Shown here: positions 20,201-26,800 of the stretch, in pieces
Numbering within the stretch: the first letter of the stretch is position 1
Layout of the letters: each line of letters starts with the position of its first letter
Assembly (NCBI RefSeq): GCF_000308855.1
Contig: NZ_BAGM01000102.1
Coordinates: forward strand, 1-57,256
Source of the DNA: Nocardia veterana NBRC 100344
Lineage (GTDB): Bacteria > Actinomycetota > Actinomycetes > Mycobacteriales > Mycobacteriaceae
Direction of reading: 5' to 3'
Length of the DNA: 57,256 nt
Made by a program: the position numbers and the translations under genes
The notes under the pieces: generated by a model
What the model was told of the DNA's origin: nothing
Databases searched by the model: none
The model's input: only the letters and a program-made list of their open reading frames with translations

Positions 20201-20783
20201 TGAGCGGCGACAGGATCAGGTTGATCCCGCCGGCCAGCGCCACCTCGCATTCGCCGCTACGCAGGGCCTCGACGGCCAGATGGACGGCCAGCAGCGACGA
20301 CGACTGCCCGCTGTCGACGACCAGGCTCGGGCCGGTGAATCCGTAGTGATTGGAGATCCGGTTGGCGAGGACACCGCGCCCCACCGCCCACAGCGAATGC
20401 CGGCCCACACCCGGCTTACCCTGTGCGGCAACGAGTTCGGCGAAGTCGGTGCCGGTACTGCCCAAAAAGACACCCGCGCGCAGGCCGGCGGCATCCGGGT
20501 ATCCGGCGTCCTCCAGCGCCTCCCAGCTCAATTCGAGCCCGAGCAGCTGCTGCGGGTCGAGCGCCCGGGCCTCGTTCGGCGGCACCCCGAAGAATTCGGC
20601 GTCGAATTCCGTTGCCGAATCCAGGAATCCGGCGATCTCGTCGATTCCCGGCCGGTCCGCGGGCGCGGAGCCGACCGCGTCACGCCCGTCCCGGAGCAAC
20701 GCCCAGAAGGCGTCGAGATCACGAGCCCCCGGCATTCTGCACGACATTCCGACAATCGCGATGTCGCTCGCCCGTTCGACCAT
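5259..20783 (-). CDS. Type I PKS gene B: KSQ loading module plus two extension modules
   Basis: A 5174-residue synthase that should start the assembly line. The order is KSQ-AT-DH(inactive)-ACP, KS-AT-DH-KR-ACP, KS-AT-DH-ER-KR-ACP, then a C-terminal docking tail. The frame is open upstream to 20891, but ATG at 20783 has AGAGGAA just upstream and begins directly with the KS (MVERASDIAIVGMSC). The upstream extension would overlap PKS A and resembles no docking domain. Lack of an N-terminal docking helix agrees with a chain-initiating protein. The tail ends in DDRELFDFIDNLS, a form typical of C-terminal docking domains that pass the chain to a downstream synthase. It lies 89 bp after PKS A and 22 bp before PKS C on the same strand. 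Domain calls are firm; the partner of the docking tail is inferred. Confidence 0.96.
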   Translation of the reverse strand: MVERASDIAIVGMSCRMPGARDLDAFWALLRDGRDAVGSAPADRPGIDEIAGFLDSATEFDAEFFGVPPNEARALDPQQLLGLELSWEALEDAGYPDAAGLRAGVFLGSTGTDFAELVAAQGKPGVGRHSLWAVGRGVLANRISNHYGFTGPSLVVDSGQSSSLLAVHLAVEALRSGECEVALAGGINLILSPLSGERIEQFGAHSPTGRCRTFDERADGIVRGEGGGLVVLKPLAAALADGDRVHAVIRGSSVNNGNERKVLSAPSADAQIAVIRSALAAAEVAPESVQYVELHGTGTPAGDPVEAAALGDTYGAGRPVGDALAVGSVKTNIGHLEGAAGVAGLIKTVLCLRKRELVPSLHFRRPNPRIALEDLGLEVVTARREWAETAVRRAAVSAFGMGGTNVHVVLEQAPVSAESSVESGGRSGGATAAPDAGTATGDSIWLISARTEAALRAQAARLSDWSAAHPDADPADIAWSLAHTRARLEWRGAVVGGGAEDLRAGLDRLAGRTEEPGGSAIDHDGGETTGPAVVSGRAAHHKVAFVFPGQGSQWRAMAAGLLDSEPVFAAAVAECEAALAPFVEWSLTEVLRGESDLSDFERVDVVQPALFAMMVSLARLWRSRGVEPDVVVGHSQGEVAAAVVIGALSLSDGARVIALRSRAGAELLGDRGGMAAVGLSPDAVREMLLPFGDRLSLAAINGPTQTVVSGEIDAVREFVGRCADRGVWARIVPAAWAGHSKLTEVVRERLLAELAPVRPRRSSIPFFSTVIADYLDTSTLDAEYWYRSLREPVRFAESVEALMRSGTTGFIELSPHPVVAMAMGLTAESIGFADRVAILTTLERGHGAARHFRAALARAVCAGIEVPADVLGGTGGRIDLPTYAFDRRRWWSPDAASVAAAGDVSRAGLIRSDHPILAAAVSVAGRDEWLFTGRLTRAAHPWLAEFSASGSGAVSPAVLLELALATAARVGAGAVAELRLETPLPEVAETVDVQVLVSAPDDDGLRRFTVSAATVDDAENIGPWVPFATGALAPENGAQPQPVDGDWPPAAAEPLSVSDLYDRLAARGLGYGPVWQGVTAAWQRGHEVYAEVSLEAPPAEAVAPFGIHPALADALLHPAIDRLADGADSAGEQSLVLPVAYTDIRLHGAAAAVRVRIERTDTATVRVSAFDEAGLPVLTIRSVSLRPVEIAGARAAAVTLATTPRRRSVSAGSLAARVLAAPDAERDALVLAVVRDHAAGVVGHDSVDAIDPDQPFTDFGFDSLSGQQLRNRLVQAAGVDLPTTLVFDHPTPRAVMRLIRSRLEGTAPAAVRSARRSRSDEPIAIVGIGCRFPGAVGSAQQLWDLVAEGRDAISGFPTDRGWDLDRLFDPDPDKPGTVYSREGGFLTGAADFDAAFFGIGPREAAAMDPQQRLMLEVAWEALEDAGIDPAALRGTDTGVFVGASGSGYSRAVVGEYEGFRLTGTSQSVISGRVAYLLGLEGPAVTVDTACSSSLVALHLACQALRRGEASLVLAGGVSVAASPALFVDFARQRGLAADGRCKPFSAAADGVTWAEGVGVLAVQRLSDAQRAGHRILAVIRGSAINQDGASNGLTAPNGPSQQRVIAAALADAGLQPADVDAVEAHGTGTALGDPIEAQALINAYGQDRAQPLRIGSIKSNIGHAVAAAGVGGVIKMVQALRHEMLPKSLHIDAPSPHVDWSAGAVELLTEPVAWPAGDRPRRAAVSSFGISGTNAHLILEEAPASADRATTDEPVAPAAATDLVPLAISAKSAEALRAQADRLRQWLSDRPEVDLPSVAHSLYTTRSQLPHRAVVVGSRRDDLLAALAEVAAAAEGPAIVSGRVHAGTTAFLFTGQGAQRAGMGAELARTFPAFAAALDRVCAEFDALLGISLRTVMFDDPDGVIDRTEFTQPALFAFEVALYRLVESFGVTPDVLIGHSIGELAAAHVAGVWSLPDACALVAARGRLMGALEPGGAMLAVAVDAARARTLLEGVGDRVSIAALNDPASTVLSGDTEAIAEIERRAAADGVKTTRLRVSHAFHSARMDPMLDEFHSVATGIEYHPPRIPLIATGTGESADVTAPEYWVEQVRSTVRFAPGIDAAVASGVRNFLEIGPDAVLAALTRRCLSADLEAGCTVAAAARRATDEVTQVVTALAQLHTAGVDVQWQPLFAGRTPQRIPLPTYAFQHRRFWLQPRAAGAATDHPILTGVLPLAGSDEWLFTGRFSLRTHPWIADHMTYGVVVVPSATLIEFLLVAGERIGCGVVEELTLQAPILPTATADIELQVLVRAADPSGLRQFEFYFRSGADGEWVHNATGALAERWDGDSDLLTRLRAEAWPPADAEPIDPAWIPAQIAKGSGLEYGPAFLGVQAAWHRDGTVFSEIALDTDAATDVRRHDLHPALLDLVMHSGLAQLAWRELDVDPDAGRLLFRWGGARLHKGAGEWPAEVISLRVIAIATGAETVSVATVDPDGNPIVSVDAVVMRPYDVKEFRRTLVRDQAALYRLGWVDATARTDIGTPALALLGDTTIAGIDAQGSSPAELSAGPRPDVVVWRADAPDAAATDEPAAVGERVRHTLATLTAWLAEPALADSTLVVVVTGGSGRAGETVAPVAAAIAGLVRSAQSEHPGRFVLVDEDPARPLDREQLDAVLRSGEPQVAVRDSAVLVPRLMRIHTEPGTPAPHFDAETVLVTGGTGGLGALVARHLVAVHGVRRLVLTSRRGAAAPGAAELAADLERAGAQVRVVACDVADAAAVRAVVAELGAGPIAIVHAAGVLDDGTVQNLTAEQVDRVLAPKVRGAWNLHEATRDRAVSAFVVFSSVAALLGSSGQGNYAAGNGYLDALMVRRRAAGLPGIALAWGPWHQGSGMTGGLNRAALARWDRMGLGQLGDEEGLRLFDAALAAGHPAVAPLRFDPTALRRESDDAAVPAVLRGFLPRPPATTERAQASAAGALSARLAEVPPARHEEIVLDVVLAQAAAVLGHDSPDDIRPDQRFDEIGFDSLGGVEFRNRLAKATGLQLPSTLVFDHPTVAAVAALIRSRVAPAPATAPAKQVVRRKRTDEPIAIVGMSCRLPGAASPEELWRLLAAGTDATGDFPSDRGWDLERLIDPDPDKPGTVYAGRGGFLAGAADFDAGFFGIGPSEAAAMDPQQRLLLEAVWEAFEDAGIDPNSLRGSDTGVFAGACYSGYFDRVTGELEGYRLTGTTHSVISGRVSYVFGLEGPAVTVDTACSSSLVALHQACRALRQGETSLALAAGVTVAASPYLYVDFARQRGLSPDGRCKSFAAGADGVAFSEGVGVLVLERLSEARRLGHRVLAVVRGTAVNQDGASNGLTAPNGPSQERVIAAALADAGLAPSDVDAVEAHGTGTTLGDPIEAQALINAYGADRSRPLRIGSIKSNIGHTVAAAGVAGVIKMVQALRHEMLPKSLHLDAPTPHVDWSAGTVELLSQAQPWPSGGRVRRAGVSSFGVSGTNAHAVIEEAPAEVAAPVTAAVRPEPLAWLLSANTPAGLRAQAERLRQWVLDDPDIDVRDLAHALVATRARLDRRAAVVGYGRDELLTGLADLAAGASGVLEGSAGTGKTAFLFTGQGAQRSGMGARMYREFPVFATAFDEVCEQMDQLLGRSLREVMVEPEHAELLDRTEYTQPALFAFEVATYRLLESFGLTPDVLIGHSIGELAAAHVAGVWDLADACALVVARGRLMGALPSGGAMLAAAIDEEGAQAALAGFGGRISLAAVNGPASVVVSGAATAIDELTEEFTRRGVRITRLRVSHAFHSALMEPMLDEFRAVAAGLSYHEPRVPMVSGVTGRQAGAEILDPEYWVDQVRACVRFAPGISTAVDLGARRFVELGPDAALTAMVRECLAETPVEARVTTVATARRGTAEPIQFLSALAGLDVAGTSVNWPALFTERPVRRVALPTYAFRHQRYWLQPSVPADVRRSGLDEAAHPLLGATVRIPDSSDVVFTGRLSREDQQWLADHTVGGVTLLPGAAFVDLIGHIGASLDCPRLAELVLEAPLPVPATGGAELRVVATGPDEGGARTVSVYSRNPASDSDAAQADSHPSEWVRHAVATVAELGEPHPAPATGADAPWPPVDAVAVPLTDAYAELGARGYEYGPAFQGLTALWRRDGEVFAELALPPAGRVAGARFGIHPAMLDAALHAILVAGQAPGSESGLVVPFSWEDVVFHAVAGDTLRVRAAVSDSAPDRIALSLMASDGTPVLEVGALTLRVLTATASRAGGLGYAVDWVAIDPRPVSEVIWSPAEGHETVTVGSRHAVVVRIDTPSGADVPASARDVLTATTTRLQELLAQDRDLVVVTSRAVAIHAGEPVDPAAASVWGLVRTAQSEYPDRVRIVDVEFRDGYRDAAVGALAGDEPQLALRGSAAFVPRLRSEANAEHGPLAGADLLSPTAPQQEWALTLNDKGTLTADNFGLRPDPASAAPLAPGQVRVRMRAVGLNFRDVLVALGTYPDPTAGIGGEGAGVVTEVAADVTEFAPGDRVFGFVTGVGSLAVTDHRLLAPMPAEWTFAQAAAVPVVYATAYYGLVDLAGARAGQTLLLHAATGGVGMAAVQLARHLGLRLLVTASRAKWNVLRDMGFDDTQIADSRTLEFEEKFRAQTGGAGVDIVLDSLAGEFVDASLRLLPRGGRFVEMGMIDRRDPDEVAAAHPGVHYHGFMLMDVAPERLQQILRSLVELFAAGTLTHSPLTAWDLQRAPEAFRHLSQARHVGKNVLTLPAPWNPEGTVLITGGTGGLGVVAARHLVATYGVRRLLLASRRGPAAPDADRVRAELTALGATVDIVACDAADPDAVRALLAAIPAQHPLTAVVHTAGVLSDGVLSALTPERLATVLRPKVDAAWNLHEATSRLDLAAFVLYSSIAGVIGSAGQANYAAANVFSDALAQYRQVRGLPATSLAWGPWRDSTGMTEALSAADLARWQREGFVPLAAAEAMAMFDAALVAGRAQAVTARIDRNALAAVDEHRLRPVLRGLSGPPRPRGGQGTATPNVTARLAGLTPAEQTDLIVEVIREQAAAVLGLDTADEVEPQRPFSRTGFDSLGVMEFRNRLKTAVGVQVPATAMFDHPTPVALAEYLRTQLAPVDRTGERLTAEVEALARACAAAELDADQRAALAERLRALSRELDDGGADADDPLDAADDRELFDFIDNLS
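5262..5513 (-). other. C-terminal docking domain of PKS B
   Basis: The last 85 or so residues after the final ACP contain an acidic, helix-forming stretch rich in Glu, Ala and Leu, and end in DDRELFDFIDNLS. This arrangement matches class 1 C-terminal docking domains of actinobacterial modular PKSs, which bind the N-terminal coiled coil of the next protein. Both PKS A and PKS C carry candidate acceptor coils. Confidence 0.85.
5516..11594 (-). other. PKS B module 2: KS-AT-DH-ER-KR-ACP, fully reducing
   Basis: Residues 3064 to about 5090. KS Cys3233, AT Ser3677 (GHSIGE, SHAFHS, malonyl type), DH His3985 (H-TVG-G-VTLL-P), an ER of the quinone-oxidoreductase fold (LNFRDVL near 4460, nucleotide loop ATGGVGMAAVQLA near 4563), KR (GGTGGLG near 4747, with LSD in place of LDD) and ACP Ser5062. 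This is the only module in the window with an ER, so it should leave a saturated two-carbon step between the unsaturated ones. Confidence 0.93.
11595..16826 (-). other. PKS B module 1: KS-AT-DH-KR-ACP
   Basis: Residues 1320-3063. KS Cys1490 (VDTACSSS), AT Ser1940 (GHSIGE) with SHAFHS (malonyl type), DH His2238 (H-MTY-G-VVVV-P), KR with GGTGGLG near residue 2691 and an LDD motif (B-type), ACP Ser3005. All catalytic motifs look intact, so the module should add two carbons and leave a double bond, probably E. Confidence 0.93.
16827..20783 (-). other. PKS B loading module: KSQ-AT-DH(degenerate)-ACP
   Basis: Residues 1-1319 of PKS B. The KS active-site Cys is replaced by Gln160 (VDSGQSSS), the signature of KSQ domains, which decarboxylate a dicarboxylyl-ACP to make the starter unit. 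The AT (Ser635 in GHSQGE) differs from every other AT here: at the usual YASH/HAFH selectivity site it reads AAWAGHSK (near residue 737). A DH-like domain follows, but the catalytic DH-x3-G pair is lost: WLAEFSASG stands where WLADHxxxG is expected, near residue 947. No KR is present. The ACP Ser is 1263 (GFDSLSG). GHSQGE is more common in methylmalonyl-type ATs, so a propionate-like starter is plausible but unproven. Confidence 0.92.
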
Positions 20784-20872
20784 GGAAGTTCCTCTGTCCA
20801 GCTTGTTCGTTGCTCTGTGCCGCTGTGGCGTCTGCCGTGGTGTCATCCCGCTGCCGTCCCGCCGGTCCGCCG

Positions 20873-23800
20873 TCACAGCTCGGCCAGCCACTGCCGGATC
20901 TCGGCGGCGGCGCGGGCCGATGCGGTGCCGATGATCGAGAAGTGATCGGCGTCGATCTCGACCGTGGCGCCGGTGTGCAGCCAGGCCGGTACCGGCTCGG
21001 CGAGATCCACGCCGGGCAACCGCCGGGTGGCCCGCAGATCGAGAGTCGGCGCGGTGATCGGCGCCCGGCCGCGCTGGTCGAACAGTTCGGCGTACTTCGC
21101 CATCGCGACCAGGCCGTGATCGCCGATCTCGGTGACACCGTCGGCCAGGTCGATCACCGATTCGACGGCGCTGATCAGAACGCGCCGATTCGCCTCGAAC
21201 TCGTCCGGGCAGTAGGTGTCGAGCAGGACGACCGCCGCGGGCGTCGCCCCGGTCCGCTCGAGCCGATGCGCCACCGCGTGCGCGATCGCGCCGCCCGCCG
21301 AATAGCCGACGAGCACGACCTCGTCACCGGCGGCGCCGGCGGCCGCGGCCAGCTGGTCGATCAGCACATCCCAGGTCGCCGGCAGCGCCTCGCCGGGTAC
21401 GGTGCCCGGCAGCCGCAGTGCGGTGATCGGGCCGTCCGTGCCGAGTTCCCGTGCCAGCCCGGCGAATTGGTGCGGTCCGGTGCCCACGACGAAGGACGGG
21501 ACGCATACCAGCGCGGGCCCGCCGGTGCCGCGGCGCAACGGTATCGGGGACGCGAGCGGGGCGTCGGCGACCGTCTCGAAGGTTTCCACCAGGCCCGCGC
21601 TCGCGAGCAGCATCGGTATCGCGTCCTCGACCCGGCCCCGCCGGTGGGCCGCGAGGACCAACTCGGTCAGCCCGCCGCGAACTCCCGTCGCGGTCGGCGC
21701 CGCCGGGCGGACTTCCGCCACGACGTCGGCCACCGGCGCCGGACTCGGCGGGGAATTCGGACCGGAATCCGATTCGGCGGCAATCATTTCCGCGACGCGG
21801 GTTCCCAAGTAGGCGGCCAATTCGGCCGCCGTCGGGTAGTCGAAGACCAGCGTGGACGGGAGGGTGAGCCCGGTGGCCCGGGCGAGCCGGTTGCGGAACT
21901 CCACGCCGGCCAGGGAGTCGAATCCCAGTTCGGTGAACGGCGCGTGCGGATCGATGCGATCACCGGAGCCGTGCCCGAGGCTGGCGGCGACGTGGTCGCG
22001 CACCGCCGCGAGCACGAGATCCGCGCGTTCCGCTTCCGCCGCCACCGACAGTTGCTGTGCCAGGGTGCGGGTGGCCGCACGGCGTGGGCCGGCCGGAACC
22101 AGGGCGCTCAGTACCGCGGGAAGCGTGCCCGCCCGGGCGCGCGCCGCCAGCGCGGCGGTATCGAATCGCACCGCCAGGGTGGTGGGCGCATCCCCGGCGA
22201 TCGCGGTGTCGAACAGCGGCATCGCATGATCCGCGTCGAGGGGCACCATCCCCTCGCGGCGCAGGCGCGCCAGCTCCGCGGCGGTCAGGGTGCTGGTCAT
22301 CCCGGTGTCGGCGCTCCACGTCCCCCAGGCCAGTGCGGTGGCGGGCAGGCCGTCGTGCCGGCGCCGCTCGGCGAGCGCGTCCAGGAACGCATTCGCCGCG
22401 GCGTAATTCGCCTGTCCGGGACTGCCCACCGTTCCCGCGAACGAGGAATAGAGGACGAACATCGACAGCGGCATCGCCGCGGTCGCCTCGTGCAGGTGCC
22501 ACGCCGCATCCACCTTGGGGCGCAACACTGTCGCCAGGCGCTGCGGGGTCATGCCCGCCAGCAATCCGTCGTCCAGCACACCCGCGGCATGGACGACACC
22601 GGTCAGCGGATGCTCGGGCGGGATGGTCGCCAGCACCGCGTCCAGCGCCTGCCGGTCGCCGACGTCACACGCGACGACCTCGACCTGCGCCCCGAGTGCC
22701 GACAGGTCGGCCACCAACTCCCGGACGCCGGGTGCGTCCGCACCGCGGCGACCGATCAGCAGCAGCCGGCGAATCCCGTAGGCCACCACCAGATGCCGGG
22801 CGATGAGCGCGCCCAGTCCGCCGGTGCCGCCGGTGATCAGGACCGTCCCCGCAGGGTCCGGTCGCGCCGCGGCGGTTGCGGTCCGCGCGGGCGCGGGAAC
22901 CACGCGCGGGACGTGCACGGCGCCGTCGCGCCAGGCCAGCTGGGGTTCGCCCGCAACGGCCAGCGACGCCGCGACGGCCGGGTGGTGATCCTGGCCGCGG
23001 GCCACATCGACCACCGTGACGCGGCCCGGGTATTCGTGCGCCGCGCTCCGCACCAGGCCCGCCGTGGCGGCCGCGACGAGGTCCACCGGCGGTCCGGATT
23101 CGACGGCCGCCGCGCATTCCGTGACGACGACGACCCGGTCGTAGCGGGACAGCAGGTCGGGAAGCTCGGCCGCCAATCGGGTGAGGCGGTCGAGCACCGC
23201 GGCCGGCGGCCGCTCGGTCTCCGGCGCGGCCACGGGGCCGAGCACCGCAACCTTTTCCCCGGCGACGGCCACCGTTTCCACGGCGCCGGCCGTCGACCAC
23301 ATCACGGAATCGGCGTCCGGCGGCGAGGCGAGCCGAACCCAGTCGATCCGATAGCCGGGGCGGCCGGCCCGAGTGTCGCGCAGCGTGTCGATCGGGATCG
23401 GACGCATCGTCAGCGCACCGATCGTCACCACGGGCTGATCGTGAATATCGGTGAGTTGCACGGTGACTCGTCGACTGTCGGCCCCGGCGTCCGCCGCGGC
23501 GGGCTCGACCCGGACCCGGACCGCATCGGCGCCCACCGCGTGCAGCTCGACGTTCTCCCACGAGTAGGGAACGAAGATCTCGTCGGCGCCCGGGTCGCGA
23601 CCGGTGTCGACGAACCGGATCGCGTGCAGCGCCGCGTCCAGCAGCGCCGGATGAATGCCGAAGCGGTCGGCCGAAACATGGTCGTTCTCCGGCAGATTCA
23701 CCTCGGCGAAGACGGCGTCGGCACCGGTCCACACCGCGGTGAGCCCGCGGAACAGCGGGCCGTGACCGTATCCGTGCGCGGACAACTCGGCGTACATCGC

Positions 23801-26800
23801 GTCGATGTCGACGGGCCTCGTGTCCGCCGGTGGCCAGGCCGCCACGGTGGCCACCGGCGCCGTGGCGCCTCCGGCTGTCAGTGTCCCGGTCGCGTGCCTG
23901 CTCCACTCGGCGTCCGGGTCGCCGCCGCGGCGCGAATACACCGCGAGGGCCCGCGTTCCGGCGGCATCCGGTCCCTCGGCGACGACCCGCAGGTCCACCG
24001 CGGCGTCGCCGGGGATCACCAGGGGTGTGGTGACGATCAACTCGCCGAGTCGCGGGGTACCGGCCAGTGCCCCGAGGTGCAGAGCCAGGTCGGTGAAGGC
24101 GGTGCCGGGCAGCACCACCGCGCCGCCGATCATGTGGTCGCCCAACCAGGGATGGCTGCGCAGGGACAGGCTGCCGGTCCCGATCACGGCATCGGATCCG
24201 GGCAGCCGGACCGACGCGCTCAGCAGCGGATGGTCGACCTCGTCCAGACCGGAGTGCTGCGGTCCGGCGGTGCGGGGCGCGACGGGAAGCCAGTAGCTCT
24301 CGTGCTGGAAGGCGTAGGTGGGCAGGGGAATTCGCCTAGCCGACCGATACCCGGGCAGTCCGTTCCAGTCCACCGCGATCCCCGCGATATGGGCCTGCGC
24401 CAATGCCGCGACGAGGTGTACGGGGGCCGAACCGCTGCGACGGCCGGTGGCGACAGTCACCCGGTTCGGATCGGGGTCGTCGTCGAGGCAGCGGCGAGTC
24501 AGCGCCGTCAGCACCGCATCCGGTCCGATCTCGATGAATCGTCCGACGCCGCTGTCGCGCATCGTCGCTATCGCGTCGGCGAACCGCACGGTTCCGCGCA
24601 TCTGCGCAACCCAATAGTCGGGATCGGTGAATCGCGCACCGATCGCACCGTCCAGGTTGGACACGATCGGCAGCAGTGGCTCCCGATACTCGACTCGGCT
24701 CGCGGCCGAACGGAATTCGTCCAGCACCGGATCCAGCCGGGCCGAGTGGAAGGCGTGGCTCACCGACAGTCGCGATGTCTTGTGGCCACGCTCGGACAGC
24801 ATGCGCTGTACCTCGTCGACCGCGTCGGCGTCCCCGGAAAGGACGACCGAATCGGGGGCGTTGACCGCCGCGATCGTCAAGCGGGTACCGAATTCGGTGA
24901 GGAGTCGCTCGGCGTCGGCCTCCGACACACCCACCGCCACCATCGCACCACCCGACGGCAACCCACCCATCAACCGACCCCGAACCGCCACCACACCACA
25001 CCCATCCACCAACGACCACACCCCCGCCACACACGCCGCCACCAACTCCCCCACCGAATGACCCACCAACACATCCCCCACCACACCGAACGACTCCAAC
25101 AACCGCACCAACGCCACCTCGAACGCAAACAACGCCGGCTGCGTCACCTCCGTCCGATCCAACAAACCCCCACCCACCACACCGAACATCACATCCCGCA
25201 ACCCCACCCCCACCGGCAAACCCAACAACCCATCGAAAACCCCACACACCTCATCCAACGCCTCCGCAAACACCGGAAACGCCTCATACAACCCAGCACC
25301 CATCCCCACCCACTGCGCACCCTGACCCGAAAACAACAACCCCACCCGACCCGAAACCACACCGCCGCTCAACGCATTCGGCGTCGTGCGGCCCTCGGCC
25401 AGGTCGCCCAGGGCGGTCAGCAGTTCGTGCCGATCGCGGCCGACGACAGCGGCGCGATGCTCCAGATGCGCACGGGTCTCGACCAGAGACCGGGCGATAT
25501 CCGCCGGATCGGCATCGGGCCGGTCGGCCACCCAGTCGCGTAGCCGCCGCGCCTGCGCACGCAGGCCCGCCTCGGATTTCGCCGACAGCACCCAGGCGAG
25601 GGCGGGAGCCGGTTCCGTTGTGCGAACCGGCTTCTCGACCGCCGGCGCCTCTTCCACGATCACGTGGGCGTTGGTGCCGCTGATCCCGAAGGAGGACACG
25701 CCGGCCCGTCGTACCCGGGCGCCGGCCGGCCAGGGCCGCGCCTCGGTCAGCAGTTCCACCGCTCCCGCCGACCAATCGACGTGCGGCGACGGCGTGCCCA
25801 CATGCAGGGTCGCGGGCAGCACCTGGTGCCGCAGCGCCTGCACCATCTTGATCACCCCACCGACCCCGGACGCCGCCACCGAATGTCCGATATTCGACTT
25901 CAGCGAGCCGATCCGCACCGGCTCGGTGCGGCCCTGGCCGTAGGTGGCGATCAGCGCCTGCGCCTCGATCGGATCACCCAGCGGCGTGCCGGTGCCGTGC
26001 GCTTCGACCGCGTCGATATCGGCGGGTTCCAGTCCGGCGGCGGCCAGGGCCGCGTTGATCACCCGCTCCTGCGAGGGACCGTTGGGTGCGGTGAGCCCGT
26101 TCGAGGCGCCGTCGGAGTTCACCGCGCTGCCGCGCAGGACCGCCAGGACCTCGTGCCCACGCCGACGGGCGTCCGAAAGCCGTTCCAGGACGAGGACTCC
26201 CACTCCTTCCGACCAGCCGACCCCGTCGGCGTCGGCGGAGAACGATTTGCAGCGCCCATCCGCCGCCAGCCCCCGCTGGCGGGCGAAGTCCACGTACAGT
26301 TCCGGACTGCCGGAGACCGACACACCACCGGTCAGCGCCAGATCGGTCTCGCCGTTGCGCAGGGCCTGACAGGCCAGGTGCAGGGCGACCAACGACGACG
26401 AGCAGGCGGTGTCCACGGTCATCGCGGGCCCCTGCAGGCCCAGCACATAGGCGACGCGGCCCGAGGTCACACTGTCGGAGTTACCGGTCATCCGGAAACC
26501 CTCGTAGCGGCCGGTCACCCGTTCCGCGTAGCCGGACGGCGTAGCGCCGACGAAGATCCCGGTTCCGCTGCCTCGCAGCGAGGTCGGATCTATGCCCGCG
26601 CTCTCCAATGCCTCCCAGCAGGATTCGAGCATCAGGCGCTGCTGCGGGTCCATCGCCACCGCTTCGCGCGGGCTGATCCCGAAGAATCCGGGATCGAAAG
26701 CTCCGGCGTCGGCCAGGAATCCGCCTTCCCGCACATAGGTGGTACCGGGTTTGTCGGGGTCCGGATCGATCAACCGGTCGAGATCCCAGCCGCGGTCGGT

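Noticed and set aside
20784..20891. Longer start for PKS B at 20891
   Set aside because: It overlaps the end of PKS A, has no ribosome-binding site and its extra 36 residues do not resemble a docking domain; ATG 20783 has a good site and starts at the KS.
24909..25366. The 458-bp repeat as an insertion sequence
   Set aside because: It is in frame within an AT domain, encodes conserved AT residues and has no terminal inverted repeats or transposase.
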